Below are positions 1-11,438 of a stretch of 64,000 bases of DNA, piece by piece; position 1 is the first letter of the stretch, and every line of letters starts with the position of its first letter. Below the pieces are notes generated by a model. That model saw only the letters and a program-made list of their open reading frames with translations, was not told the origin of the DNA and did not search any database. This DNA is from Salvia splendens (taxonomy: Eukaryota > Streptophyta > Magnoliopsida > Lamiales > Lamiaceae): contig NC_056034.1 in the NCBI RefSeq assembly GCF_004379255.2, forward strand, positions 4,900,501 to 4,964,500, in the 5' to 3' direction. A program made the translations under genes and the position numbers.

Positions 1-583
1 ATTATTGTGTAATAATGCAGATCATCACAACCATCCAATTCAAGGATCCAAGGGATGTGATTAAAAAGAAGCTTGGACTGAAAAGCTACGAAGGACCTTA
101 ACATACCCCTATATATATATAAAGGATGTTGATCAAAACAAGTATGGTTTTAAATAAAGAAATACATGTCAAATTTTAGCCATAGGATCTGGCGAGATCA
201 TCTTGATTTTAAATGATCTGATGGCTCAATTAATTCATTAAATCTTCTTATTTTATTCAATAAAAATCCAATAAGGTTAATTAAGTAATTAGCTCTATCA
301 CGTTGGTTATGGCATCTCCTATAATCTTGCCATTCCTCTTTCCACTATCAAAGTATATGCGTGAATTATGAGATAAATTTCTTCAACTGCATCTTCTACG
401 TATATTCATCTTCTTCAGCCACTGTAACATCAAACTTCCATTATAATTGTTTCAGATTATTATTTTCCATTCTCAAATATATATCATCGTCGTTGGAAGA
501 TCATAACTCCAATCGCGTTCCAGATTAGTCTGTTCAATTTTATATTCTATATCATCATCATTGGCAGATCCCAAACTCCAAAA

Positions 584-1321
584 ATGGAATCCGACACACA
601 TTCTACTTCGCACGTAGATAATCAATCATATTCTGATGACGTTGTTGGGAATACATGTTATGGTCATATTTTTTATTTTCATTTGTTTGTTATTCTCCGA
701 TTCACATATTTGTATCTGTTTATGTCATCGTCTTCGTTTATATGAATCTTTTTAAAAATATTATTTGATCGATTTGTCCGCTATGATTCGATTTCTGTAT
801 AGTATGACACATTTTAGTTTAAGATAGTTGATAAGTTGTATGCCGCGATTTCATCCTATTATGACATATTATCATTCTACATCCAGTAGATGGAAGCTTG
901 TCTTTAATTATCAACTTTTTTTGGTGTTTTCTGATTATGATTTATTACAGATGTAAATACACCAGAATGCCCTATAGAACTTAAACCATTTGTTGGTCGT
1001 ATCTATGTGGTTAGTTCGTGAAGCAAGCAACAGATTTTTGCCGATGGCGTAGTAATGTCTACAGCACAAAAGAAGAAACTAATAGAGAACTTTTATTGGG
1101 TAGAGGCACCCCAAGAAGTAGATGTTCACCCACCAGAAGTCGTCAGCACGAAGGGATCTGGTAGTAGAGTTCCCACAAGAGTGGAGAAGGCTTTGAAGCT
1201 TAAGAGCAAGCCTTTGCATCAATCCAAGAAATGTCAGGAGTGGGGTCACCGCGATTCAAGGAATTGCAACAAATTCAAAGAGAAAGAAAAGTGGCGGTCT
1301 AGAATAAATACTGAAGTTTGA
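584..1321 (+). pseudogene. FAR1/FHY3-like MULE transposase remnant, core deleted
   Basis: Exon 1 starts at ATG 584 and ends at 662 before a GT; exon 2 starts at 951 after TTTATTACAG. Splicing is phase-consistent and gives a frame containing TPECPIELKPFVGRIY, which resembles the segment that opens the FAR1 DNA-binding domain in plant FAR1-related proteins. The frame stops at 1018-1020. At 1055-1321 an 88-codon frame carries the usual FAR1-family tail: a VSTKGSGSR stretch followed by a zinc-knuckle-like CQEWGHRDSRNC. The FAR1 zinc domain, MULE transposase core and SWIM finger, which should lie between these pieces, are absent. Only the two ends of the gene remain, as expected for an internally deleted, non-autonomous element. 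Family assignment rests on motif similarity recalled from the family. Confidence 0.55.
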
Positions 1322-2156
1322 TACTATGTATTCTCTTTTTTAAAGTAACGTCAGTTTAAGTTTTTTATTGGACTCCATTTTATTTGCATTGTCAGGTTGT
1401 TTGAAATTACTCAGTTCGTTCAGATTTGTATGAGGCATCTTGGTACTCGGTAGTTTTATGTAATGACTCGAATATTGGATTATTATGACCCAATTTACCC
1501 ATAGGTTGACATGACCCAAATATTCATTTAGTATGACCCAAAGAATGGTTAATGCTTGGGTTATTGTTTGTGTATTCTTCGCCCGTATTAATATTGGGTT
1601 TTTTTAATATGTCAAAAATATGAGAATAATCGTGTATTTTACTTCAGTTTGTTTGATACGAACATTTCGATCAGATTTGTATGACGCATTCTGGTACTCC
1701 TTGGTGTTATATAATGACTCAAATGTTGCTTTATTATGACACAAATTAACCATACGATGCTATGACCCAATGTATGAGTTCTCATATACTATTATTTTTT
1801 GGCCTGATTATGCTCATAATGACTCTTACATGCATATATTATAACATGAACATGCATATTTTGAAATGACCCAAATATACATTTAATATGACACAAAGTG
1901 TATATATTATGTCTTTTCAAGTTTAACTCACCTCAGCTCATTTTCTATGCTATTATTTTCATGTACGGATTTGGTATTTGTTTTAACATTTAATGTCTTG
2001 TTATTCTCATGATGACCCTAAGCTGTGTTTTCTATTACTTAAATTGATTCTGGGGGTACTCACATTGACGGATTCGAATACCGTTTTCCTGGTATACCTA
2101 TGTATTCTGTAATGACTCGAAAATTTAATTAGTATGACCCAAACTGGCAACAGTAT

Positions 2157-3741
2157 TGTGACATCCCTAACCCGAAACATGCATAAATTTGCATATTTAT
2201 AATGTTATTTGCATAAGTATTTTTTTATGCATATAAAGTATATGCGTATGAGTACTTTAAATATTAAATAATTAACTTTAAATATGTGTGCATGTGTACA
2301 CACGTAACTTTTACTAAAAAAAATGAAGGATCACATGTTTAACACATATTCTATACGTGTACAAATTAAATCCATACAATTGCATGCATGTTATAACACT
2401 TGTCATAATTTTAATTGTTTAAATATCTTGTATTGATCGAAACACCCAATTTATGAATATATATAAATGTTTGCCATATATATATGTATTTTGAAATTGA
2501 AGCTGAGCCACACATGTATTGTTTTAGCATGATATATTTAAGTAAGTTAGACCGACATCTTAGTTTATAAAAATAGAGGAGATGCACTGTAATATTACAG
2601 AAAGGGAGAGATAAACTCAAAGTGATTATACGAAGAGAAAGAGTTGAGGGTTTAAGTGATTTAGCTGAAGAAAGAAGAATGAGAAAAAGAGAAGTACTAA
2701 ATTCACGGCTATATATGATTGAGGGCGGTAGGTAGATCAGGAGGCAGAGTTAAGGGTTCGATTATTGTCGCCATCAGGTGTGTATAAATCACACTTTTAG
2801 TTTTACATGTGTTATGTGGTTGATTGTTATATGTTAAATTGGAGTGAATTATTGAATTATATGGTGTGAAATTGATATGATTATGAATTATTTGATTTTG
2901 ATGGTCGAATATGATATGATTATTTGATTGCTTAAATGGACATGTTTGTTTAGATATATTGGATAGTTTGATGGAATATGATATGGATATGTTATTGGTG
3001 CAAAAGATATGTTTATGATACCGATTATGTGAATCATTGGATTAAAGAGGATCTGTGACGGTTTTGCCCTGGATCTGAAATCACAGTGGATATATTGGGA
3101 CCTTTGGGTCAAACATATTGGGACCTTCGGGTCAAACATATTGGGACCTTCGGGTCAAATACAGAGGGACCTATGAGTCCAATTACAGAGGGACCTTAGG
3201 GTCATAGAGGAATCCCGGGCAGATACCAGGCTTGACTGTTACAGAATAATAAATTGAATAGAGTGGCATATACATATGAATATGAAATGGTTTGTTTTTA
3301 AATTATGATATATATTGTTTCTGATTATATGTATTGATAAAAGAATATGCTTGATGTTTGTATCATGTGAGATTAAAGGTGGAAATTTATATATACTGAG
3401 TTGTGGCTCATATAAACCACTAAATTTTTCAGGAATAAGATAGCAGTAAAGTTTTGACTGACATGGGTCATAGGAACTCCACGTGTTATTAGGTTCGGCG
3501 GCTGACGCATATTGGCAACCTTCTCCTCCACATCATTTTGCATGTAGATAAATGTATAGTATATAGAGTGGTGTGAGGGTTCCACTACTTTACATGATAT
3601 TTTGAAATATGTATCGGATAAGTGTTGGTTTGAACTTATATAATATGGGTGTTCTATGAATTAGACACGTGTATTGATTGTTTCTATGATAAGGGATTTA
3701 TTTATTATAAGAGTATACGTCAGAGGGGTTTAGGTGTGACA
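2157..3741 (+). repeat. 5' LTR of the gypsy element
   Basis: This is a 1,585-bp direct repeat identical, as far as I could compare by eye, to 6928-8512. Frames read in both copies translate identically. Near the middle (3090-3205) is a short tandem array of a roughly 25-bp GGGACCTTCGGGTCAAA-type unit. Confidence 0.93.
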
Positions 3742-3748
3742 GTTAAGG

Positions 3749-3760
3749 TGGTATCAGAGC
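3749..3760 (+). other. primer binding site (initiator Met tRNA)
   Basis: TGGTATCAGAGC lies seven bases inside the left LTR and is complementary to the 3' end of plant initiator methionine tRNA, the usual primer for plant LTR elements. Confidence 0.9.
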
Positions 3761-4019
3761 AGGGATAAGGATCCCGCTGGGACATTGCATCCATGCATTC
3801 CGTATGATACGTATTGGTTATAAGTTTCTTTGCATTTGTATTATCATAAACATATCTCACTGAGGAGAGAAGGGTCAGCCGCCCTGCATCATCAATTAAT
3901 TATAGAAGCATCTCATATACATGTTGCATCATATGGTGATTTCCAGTAAATACATGGACCAATGATGGAGCAAAAAGGTAGCAATTTTAGAGAACTCTGA
4001 AAAATGGAATTGTTGACTT

Positions 4020-6855
4020 TATGAGACTACTGATCCGGCCGAGGCTAAGATATGGTCGAAAAGGATAGAGAACATGTGTTCAATCAGATGTGTTGTATGT
4101 CAGAAGAACGTTTTGATTATACAGTGTCTCTTCTTTGAAGCAATATTTACTATTGGGCAGAAACAGTCCCACAATCTATGATACAACCTCTAGTACTCAG
4201 TTCAGATGATTTTCCTAGAGAATTTAATGATAAATATATGCAAGAAGTGTATTGTGATGATGAAGTAAAGAGAGATTCTATCTTTAAACAGGAACTATAT
4301 TTGTTGTTGATTACGAGCTAGCATTGTTTCAGTGTACACGGTTTATCTAGACTGCGTGGTGTGAGTTAATTCAGTTGAGCTGCCAGCGAATATTGATTCT
4401 CTTATTCATACACAAATTTGATATTATCATGGGTATAGATTAGTTGTCACTTCATCGAACTAAGGCAGCTTGTCATGTTAAAGAAATGGTAATATAATCA
4501 TCGAGACGAGATCGAGTGATATTTAATGGTATCGACCAATTGCAACTTGTCTTATATTAGCTAAATCGACTTTTCAATTTATTCAAAGTGGAGATTTGCC
4601 TGGATTAGCACCTGATAAAGAGACAAAACTTCACTATTGAGTTACTACCAGGTACTGTATCTATTTCTATTCATCCATATCAAATGTCTTGATTAGAGTT
4701 TCAAGAGTTAAATAAATAGTTACAAGAGTTGTCAGACAAGAGATATGTATGACTCAATGTTTTACTTTGGAGAGCACCAATAGTATTTTTGAAGAAGAAA
4801 GGCGACACACTGCGACATTATATACACTATTGGAAGTCGAATCAAGTGACTGTGAAGAATAAATATCTATTACCGAGAATAGAAGACTTATTTGATCAAT
4901 TCCAAGGTATGCAACTGTTTTCGAGTACTGATTTTCGATCAAGATACCATCAGTTGAAGATAGCTAAAGAGAATATTGCAGAAACACCATTTTAAACTCA
5001 GTACGACCATTATGAGTTTTGGTTATGCCTTTCAAATTAACTATTGCACCTAAAATTATTTATGGCATTGATGAACGAAGTCTCTCAACCATTCCTATAT
5101 CACTTAGTGATTATTTTTATTGACTTACGATTATATTTCACGAAGTACAGATGAGTATGTTAATAACTTGCAGTCAGTATTACAAGTTTTGCGAGATAAA
5201 CATCTTATTGCAAGGTTGGGTAAGTGTAAGTCTAGCTAGATCATATGGTATTATTGGGACACATGGTATCAGGTTGAAGAATAGAAATGGATATACAGAA
5301 TATTGAAGTATTTGTCAACTGAAAATGATTCTCGATTATGGTTCAATTGATGAAGATGTTATTACGGAAGAGTTCTCCTCTTATATGGTCAAAACAGTTT
5401 TGATGAGTTGAAGCATTGATTGACTATGTCGTCTATATTGGTTATTTCCACAGGTACATGATATTATGTTATTTACAGTAATGCACTGCAACATGGATTT
5501 GGTTTTCTATTTCTGATCTGGATTTCTATTAAAAAAAATGGAAAGTTTATTGCTTATGCGTCAAGGACAATCACGAGTACATGAAGCTTCTTATTCTATT
5601 TTTAATCTGGATTTAATAGTGTGGTTTTCCTTTGAAGATTTGGCATCATTATTTGTATGGAGGACTACGTCGAATTCTGGTTGATCACGAGAGTTTGAAA
5701 TATTTAAAGAATGAGAAGGAGTTGAATATGAGACTAAGACATTGGATGGAGTTTCTTACAGAATATGATTGCACCATCGAATACTATCTTAAGAAGGTGA
5801 ATGTTGTTACAGATGCTTTGAGTTACAAGTCAAGCAGAGTGATTACATATATACAAATATCATTATTAGAGTATTATTGTTGGTCGAAGAGGAAGAAGAA
5901 ACTCGTAGAGTTTGTTTCAAGGTGTTTGATATGTCAACAGGTTAAAGCAGAACAATGTGTACCTACAGGTTTGTTGAAGCCTTTAACTATTCTAGTCTCA
6001 AAATGAGAACACATTACCATAAATTTTGGTACAGGGTCACCGACAGTACATTTCTTACCTATAAGATGGCGTTGTTCGTTATATCACTTAGCTGAAAAGT
6101 ACGCGAAAGATGCAGCACGACTATATGGTATTCTATCTTTTATGTCTACTGGTCCGCAATTTACTATCTATGGAGACATGATTATATTTTATTAATATTT
6201 TTCACCCTTAGAAAGATGGTAAGTCAGAGAGAACTATAAAGACGTTGGAAGAAATGTTTTGTGCTCGTGTTATTGAATTTCAGGCTTCAGGGGATGAGTA
6301 TATTCTGTTGATAAAGTTTGCGTATACTAACCAGTTTCATTTATGACATTGTATGAGACATTGTATAGTAGAAAATGTAGAAGTTCTATATGGAGATTCT
6401 AGAAATGTCAGAGATTATTCGAGAAACTGTCCAAGATTGACATTATTAAAAGCAGATTGAAAGCGACATGGGATAGACAGAAGAGTTATAAAGGTAAGTT
6501 GAGTCCTCGTTATATCGGTCTGCATGATATTGTAGAAAGAGTGGGACCATTGACATACAGTTTAGCATTACCTCCAGAGTTAGAGCAGATTCAGAATGTT
6601 TTCCACGTCAGTATGCTTCGACGTTATCTATCTGATCCTTCACATATTTTGAAAGATACTGATATACAGATTTCTGAAAATCTAAGTTACATAGAGGAAC
6701 CAGTTAATATTGTAGACCGACAGGTTAAACAATTGCGAAGAAAAGAGATTCCAATGGTAAAAGTTATTTGGCAAAATCACGGAGTCGAAGAAGCGACTTG
6801 GGAAGCTGAAGAAAAAAAATTGAGAAAGAACTATCCACATCTGTTTACGGGTTAG
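4020..6855 (+). pseudogene. decayed Ty3/gypsy gag-pol
   Basis: Fragments in order are: gag-like sequence around 4020-4310; a protease-downstream DIIMG-like motif near 4420; RT at 4789-4995 (YLLPRIEDLFDQF and RYHQLKI motifs, normally followed by the YVDD box, which is lost); RNase H at 5632-5830 (DHESLKYL and DALS motifs); the integrase zinc region near 5908-5990 (CLICQQVKAEQ); and the integrase C-terminus at 6457-6855 (NVFHVSMLRRY, EEATWEAEE). Frames shift and stop repeatedly between them. No frame exceeds 132 codons and the integrase catalytic core is unreadable. The element cannot encode its own enzymes. Confidence 0.85.
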
Positions 6856-6927
6856 TGATTTTATTAGATGCATTAACTCATGGGGAAAGTGAATTTTGCG
6901 GACAAAATTCTTAAAGAGGGGAAGAAT

Positions 6928-8512
6928 TGTGACATCCCTAACCCGAAACATGCATAAATTTGCATATTTATAATGTTATTTGCATAAGTATTTTTTTATG
7001 CATATAAAGTATATGCGTATGAGTACTTTAAATATTAAATAATTAACTTTAAATATGTGTGCATGTGTACACACGTAACTTTTACTAAAAAAAATGAAGG
7101 ATCACATGTTTAACACATATTCTATACGTGTACAAATTAAATCCATACAATTGCATGCATGTTATAACACTTGTCATAATTTTAATTGTTTAAATATCTT
7201 GTATTGATCGAAACACCCAATTTATGAATATATATAAATGTTTGCCATATATATATGTATTTTGAAATTGAAGCTGAGCCACACATGTATTGTTTTAGCA
7301 TGATATATTTAAGTAAGTTAGACCGACATCTTAGTTTATAAAAATAGAGGAGATGCACTGTAATATTACAGAAAGGGAGAGATAAACTCAAAGTGATTAT
7401 ACGAAGAGAAAGAGTTGAGGGTTTAAGTGATTTAGCTGAAGAAAGAAGAATGAGAAAAAGAGAAGTACTAAATTCACGGCTATATATGATTGAGGGCGGT
7501 AGGTAGATCAGGAGGCAGAGTTAAGGGTTCGATTATTGTCGCCATCAGGTGTGTATAAATCACACTTTTAGTTTTACATGTGTTATGTGGTTGATTGTTA
7601 TATGTTAAATTGGAGTGAATTATTGAATTATATGGTGTGAAATTGATATGATTATGAATTATTTGATTTTGATGGTCGAATATGATATGATTATTTGATT
7701 GCTTAAATGGACATGTTTGTTTAGATATATTGGATAGTTTGATGGAATATGATATGGATATGTTATTGGTGCAAAAGATATGTTTATGATACCGATTATG
7801 TGAATCATTGGATTAAAGAGGATCTGTGACGGTTTTGCCCTGGATCTGAAATCACAGTGGATATATTGGGACCTTTGGGTCAAACATATTGGGACCTTCG
7901 GGTCAAACATATTGGGACCTTCGGGTCAAATACAGAGGGACCTATGAGTCCAATTACAGAGGGACCTTAGGGTCATAGAGGAATCCCGGGCAGATACCAG
8001 GCTTGACTGTTACAGAATAATAAATTGAATAGAGTGGCATATACATATGAATATGAAATGGTTTGTTTTTAAATTATGATATATATTGTTTCTGATTATA
8101 TGTATTGATAAAAGAATATGCTTGATGTTTGTATCATGTGAGATTAAAGGTGGAAATTTATATATACTGAGTTGTGGCTCATATAAACCACTAAATTTTT
8201 CAGGAATAAGATAGCAGTAAAGTTTTGACTGACATGGGTCATAGGAACTCCACGTGTTATTAGGTTCGGCGGCTGACGCATATTGGCAACCTTCTCCTCC
8301 ACATCATTTTGCATGTAGATAAATGTATAGTATATAGAGTGGTGTGAGGGTTCCACTACTTTACATGATATTTTGAAATATGTATCGGATAAGTGTTGGT
8401 TTGAACTTATATAATATGGGTGTTCTATGAATTAGACACGTGTATTGATTGTTTCTATGATAAGGGATTTATTTATTATAAGAGTATACGTCAGAGGGGT
8501 TTAGGTGTGACA
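6928..8512 (+). repeat. 3' LTR of the gypsy element
   Basis: This is the second copy of the 1,585-bp LTR, offset exactly 4,771 bp from the first with no length difference. It is preceded by the polypurine tract at about 6913-6927 and followed by the AGTAT target duplication. Confidence 0.93.
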
Positions 8513-8843
8513 AGTATGACATTATGGAGTAATTCACACAAATATGGCATGTTTGACTATTTTTACGGTTCTCTTTTTTTTTGCTAACATGACCATAACA
8601 CGCATAGAGTATGACATAAAAAGGGAGCTCGTTTGACACAAAAAAATGACTCGTATTCATATATAAATTGAAGAAACAATAACATTAAATGCCATTTCTA
8701 AAACACCATCCAAATATGTAAAGCTGAACTGTTCAAACATCCTTAATTTAAAATAGTGGTAAACTATAAAAATGAAACAAAGTTTAAGTCTTTTGATTTA
8801 TGACATAACAACTGCTTAAGATATGTAGTTTGCTATCATTTTT

Positions 8844-9497
8844 TCAATGTCGACCTTCGCGTTCTTGTAATTCAGCTGCATCAACATTTTCTACCACAGT
8901 ACCTGTACAGATAAATGAAGTCATTCTTATTCTTTTTAGGGCATAATAGAAAGCATGACCTAAAATGAACTAAAAATGACATCCGTATTTTTCAAATCCA
9001 AATTTTTAAATTACATACAGCCTGTTTAGACAACACAAAGGTCATTCTTAATATGTTTTTTATGTAATGATATTAAGCATGCTCTAAAATTATGTAAACA
9101 GAAACTAACAATGACTTAAAAAAAGTACAAATGTTGTGGAATAACCTGAAACAATCCATAACACTAAGCTCTGTTCATTCCAATTTTTAAAAAATAAAAT
9201 TGCAACAATCAATGTTTCTGAACTATGACACAAAACAGTCAAAGCTATGACCTCATTCATTATTTGTGTAGCTTAGCACATTAACTTTTAACAGCCTATG
9301 AAACATCCACTACGACAGTCCGAGTATGTGATCCTAAGTTGAACTCAATTTGTAGACAAAATTCATTGTTTCAGTGTAGAAAACCATAATAACCTAGTAC
9401 TACATGATAATAACCTAAAAAATAACACATTAACCTTGTTTTGGCTCATCGTTTCCAGTCGCCTTTTCATCTGACGTGTGTGGAATAGTTGAAGTCG
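8844..9497 (-). pseudogene. small two-exon frame in MULE right arm, unrecognised
   Basis: On the minus strand an exon at 9497-9435 is bounded by an AG acceptor (CAG at 9500-9498) and a GT donor (9434-9433). A terminal exon at 8902-8844 follows a CAG acceptor and ends in TGA. Joining them keeps one open frame of about 40 residues containing HTSDEKATGNDEPKQG and ending ELQEREGRH. A short upstream frame starting MVDTRSAGAAK near 9732 may be an earlier exon, but it ends in TAG before a clean donor. I do not recognise the protein. It may be the tail of a second MULE gene or a captured host fragment. Confidence 0.3.
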
Positions 9498-10097
9498 CTG
9501 TTTAGGAAGACAAACACCAACAGAAAAGATTTGTCAAATGAAAATTCAAATATGATCCGAACAGAAATGACCCAAATATTTTAGACAACATACAATTTTT
9601 CGTTGTTAATTTTGGCGGTACCAACACAAAAGAACACTATGTCGGTTCAGATTGCACATTCTCAAAAACTAGGGATTTAGAAACCCTTGCTAATCTTTTC
9701 CGTCATCCTTCGCTGCTCCGGCCGAGCGTGTATCCACCATTGCTGAAGAATCGTCGGTGAGGAGAGTTTTGGTTGATTGGAGAAGCGAGAGATAGAGTTG
9801 ATTAGGTTTTGGGTTTCTGATTTTGGATTTAAGCCGTTTGATTTGGGTGATTTCAATAAATGAGTGATTTTAGTATGTGCAGTAAACACTACCATTAAAT
9901 CCGCCCACTAAAAACGGTAATGACGGTTCCTAATTTACCCCTCACATGACATAAATCGGTCTTATTATGACCCAACAAAAACGAGGAGTCATTCCAGATC
10001 GTGGCCATTCATCTCCAGATCTTACGGTCCATTTTTGGTCTGTATTTCTATACTTAGGGGATTCTTTTGGAAGATTAAAACCATATATATATATATA

Positions 10098-10395
10098 GGG
10101 GAGCGTTATTCTCCTATTCATCCCTTAGATCCTTTATCCTTCTTAATATGGGCCGTTAGATCTCATTCATCAACGGTCCAGATGATCTGCATTATTACAC
10201 TATAATGGTGCATTATTAGTCGGTGTGCATTATTCAACTGAACATATCCATTATTACACTATAATGGTGCATTATTAGTCGGTGTGCATTATTCAACTGA
10301 AAATATGCATTATTAAATGACACGTGGCACCAATCTAACCGTCGGATGACAAAATCGTGGGGCTGAGATCAAGAAGGAAAAAGGAGGAAATATGC
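10098..10395. mobile_element. MITE-like element with internal 59-bp direct duplication
   Basis: The outer 60 bases of each side form an imperfect inverted repeat (CCTTTATCCTTCTT on the left, CCTTTTTCCTTCTT in reverse complement on the right, then a CAACGG/CGACGG box). TA-rich microsatellite flanks both sides (10,083-10,096 and 10,417-10,433). Inside, a 59-bp unit beginning CATTATTACACTATAATGG repeats at 10,190 and 10,249, with a partial third at 10,308. No protein is coded. The family is not certain; a non-autonomous MULE is possible. Confidence 0.45.
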
Positions 10396-10702
10396 AAAAA
10401 GGAAATGAATACATCATATATATATATATATATATACTGCAACTGAAACATTATATGCCTATACTGCAATACTTATCAATCTACACTGCAATCCACATAT
10501 TACTATCATGCAATCTGTAAACGCCTACTAAATAAATATTGTTGGATACGCTTCTAATATTGCTGGATAGTGTGCCACGTAGCAGCACGAGATTGATGGT
10601 ACGTTGTCACTTTAAGAAGGGTTGTCATCTTAATACAATCCTATGAGTATATTACCAAACTTTGTTAAAGATTTGCTGCAGGGAAAAAAGGTTATCATAT
10701 TT

Positions 10703-11343
10703 TGTTGGATTACAAATCTATATTAAATGTTGCCTAATTTCAATTTGTTAAAGATTTTTTGGAATGATCTAAAAGAAAATTTGCGCGGTCGGGCTTAATT
10801 TAAGGCGGACAATATCAAACTAATATGCAGTCGACGATCCTAACAAGTAGTGTCAAAGCCGAGGTGGCTTGGGTCGGACCTGAATTACTCATATTCGAGT
10901 TGGGCCTAGGATGACTCAAGTTCAAGTCAGACCCGTAATGTCTTGATGTGTCGATTACGTTCTCGATGCGTGGTCTCAGTGTAACAGGGTGGCTTGGGTC
11001 AAACCTATAATGTCTTGATGTGTCGGGCCTTAGATGACCAAGGGATGGGACCCTGAATGACCCATGTTCGAGTTGGGCCCACGATAACTCATATTCGAAT
11101 TGGGCCCATGATGTCTCGATGTATCGACTGCGCCCTGATGTGGTCTCGATTTGAAGGGAGATTTGTTGATTTACAAACCCATCCCACATCGGATGAGTGA
11201 GACAAATGGGAAGTTATATATAAATGTTGTCCAATTCCAATTAATTTTCAACCTTTTGAGGGTGACCCAAAAATAAATCCATGCAGGCCGGCTTGACCCA
11301 AAGCGGACAATATCAAACTAATGTGCAGTCGACAGTTCTAACA
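10703..11343 (+). mobile_element. TRIM (terminal-repeat retrotransposon in miniature)
   Basis: Two short direct terminal repeats begin TGTTG and end CTAACA: 10,703-10,845 (143 bp, with an internal loss) and 11,164-11,343 (180 bp). They share GCGGACAATATCAAACTAAT and GCAGTCGAC. A degenerate primer site TAGTGTCAAAGCC (three mismatches to TGGTATCAGAGCC) follows the left repeat at 10,848-10,860, and a purine tract GAAGGGAGATT precedes the right one. The right repeat holds CCCACATCGG upstream of a TATATAAA box, as in known plant TRIM promoters. The interior of about 320 bp is noncoding and contains short repeats around TTGGGCC. No target duplication is visible, so the copy is old. Confidence 0.65.
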
Positions 11344-11438
11344 GACTTGAGACTATGAGATGGCTCACAATGTGAGGATGAGGTTGGCCTGTATATTAAT
11401 GAGACAGATTGCAGTTGTAGTATGAGATCGGGTCAAAC

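Larger units (their letters stand above)
2157..8512 (+). mobile_element. Ty3/gypsy LTR retrotransposon, recently inserted, internally decayed
   Basis: Two direct repeats of 1,585 bp (2157-3741 and 6928-8512) begin TGTGACATCCC and end GGTGTGACA. The 5-bp target duplication AGTAT lies at 2152-2156 and 8513-8517. A primer binding site TGGTATCAGAGC (initiator Met tRNA type) lies just inside the left LTR at 3749-3760, and a purine-rich tract AAAGAGGGGAAGAAT precedes the right LTR. The 3.2-kb interior runs plus-strand in the order gag, protease, RT, RNase H, integrase, but every domain is interrupted. The C-terminal integrase fragment resembles chromovirus (Tekay/Del-type) elements. It is inserted in the right-hand part of the MULE left arm. 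Confidence 0.93.
107..10100. mobile_element. degenerate FAR1-type Mutator-like element (MULE), nested host
   Basis: The two ends form an imperfect inverted repeat. Both outer borders read CCCCTATATATATA. About 50 to 70 bases further in, both share GAAATACA followed by an ATCTGG box, seen on the plus strand near 160-195 and in reverse complement near 10,000-10,060. Between them lie remnants of a FAR1/FHY3-like transposase gene (584-1321), a small spliced frame on the minus strand (8844-9497), and many scattered copies of a TATGACCCAA-like motif in both arms. A Ty3/gypsy element occupies 2157-8512, so the host element alone was about 3.6 kb. No flanking target duplication could be found, so the ends are approximate. 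The TIR match and the FAR1 pieces are visible; assignment to the MULE superfamily is inferred from them. Confidence 0.5.
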
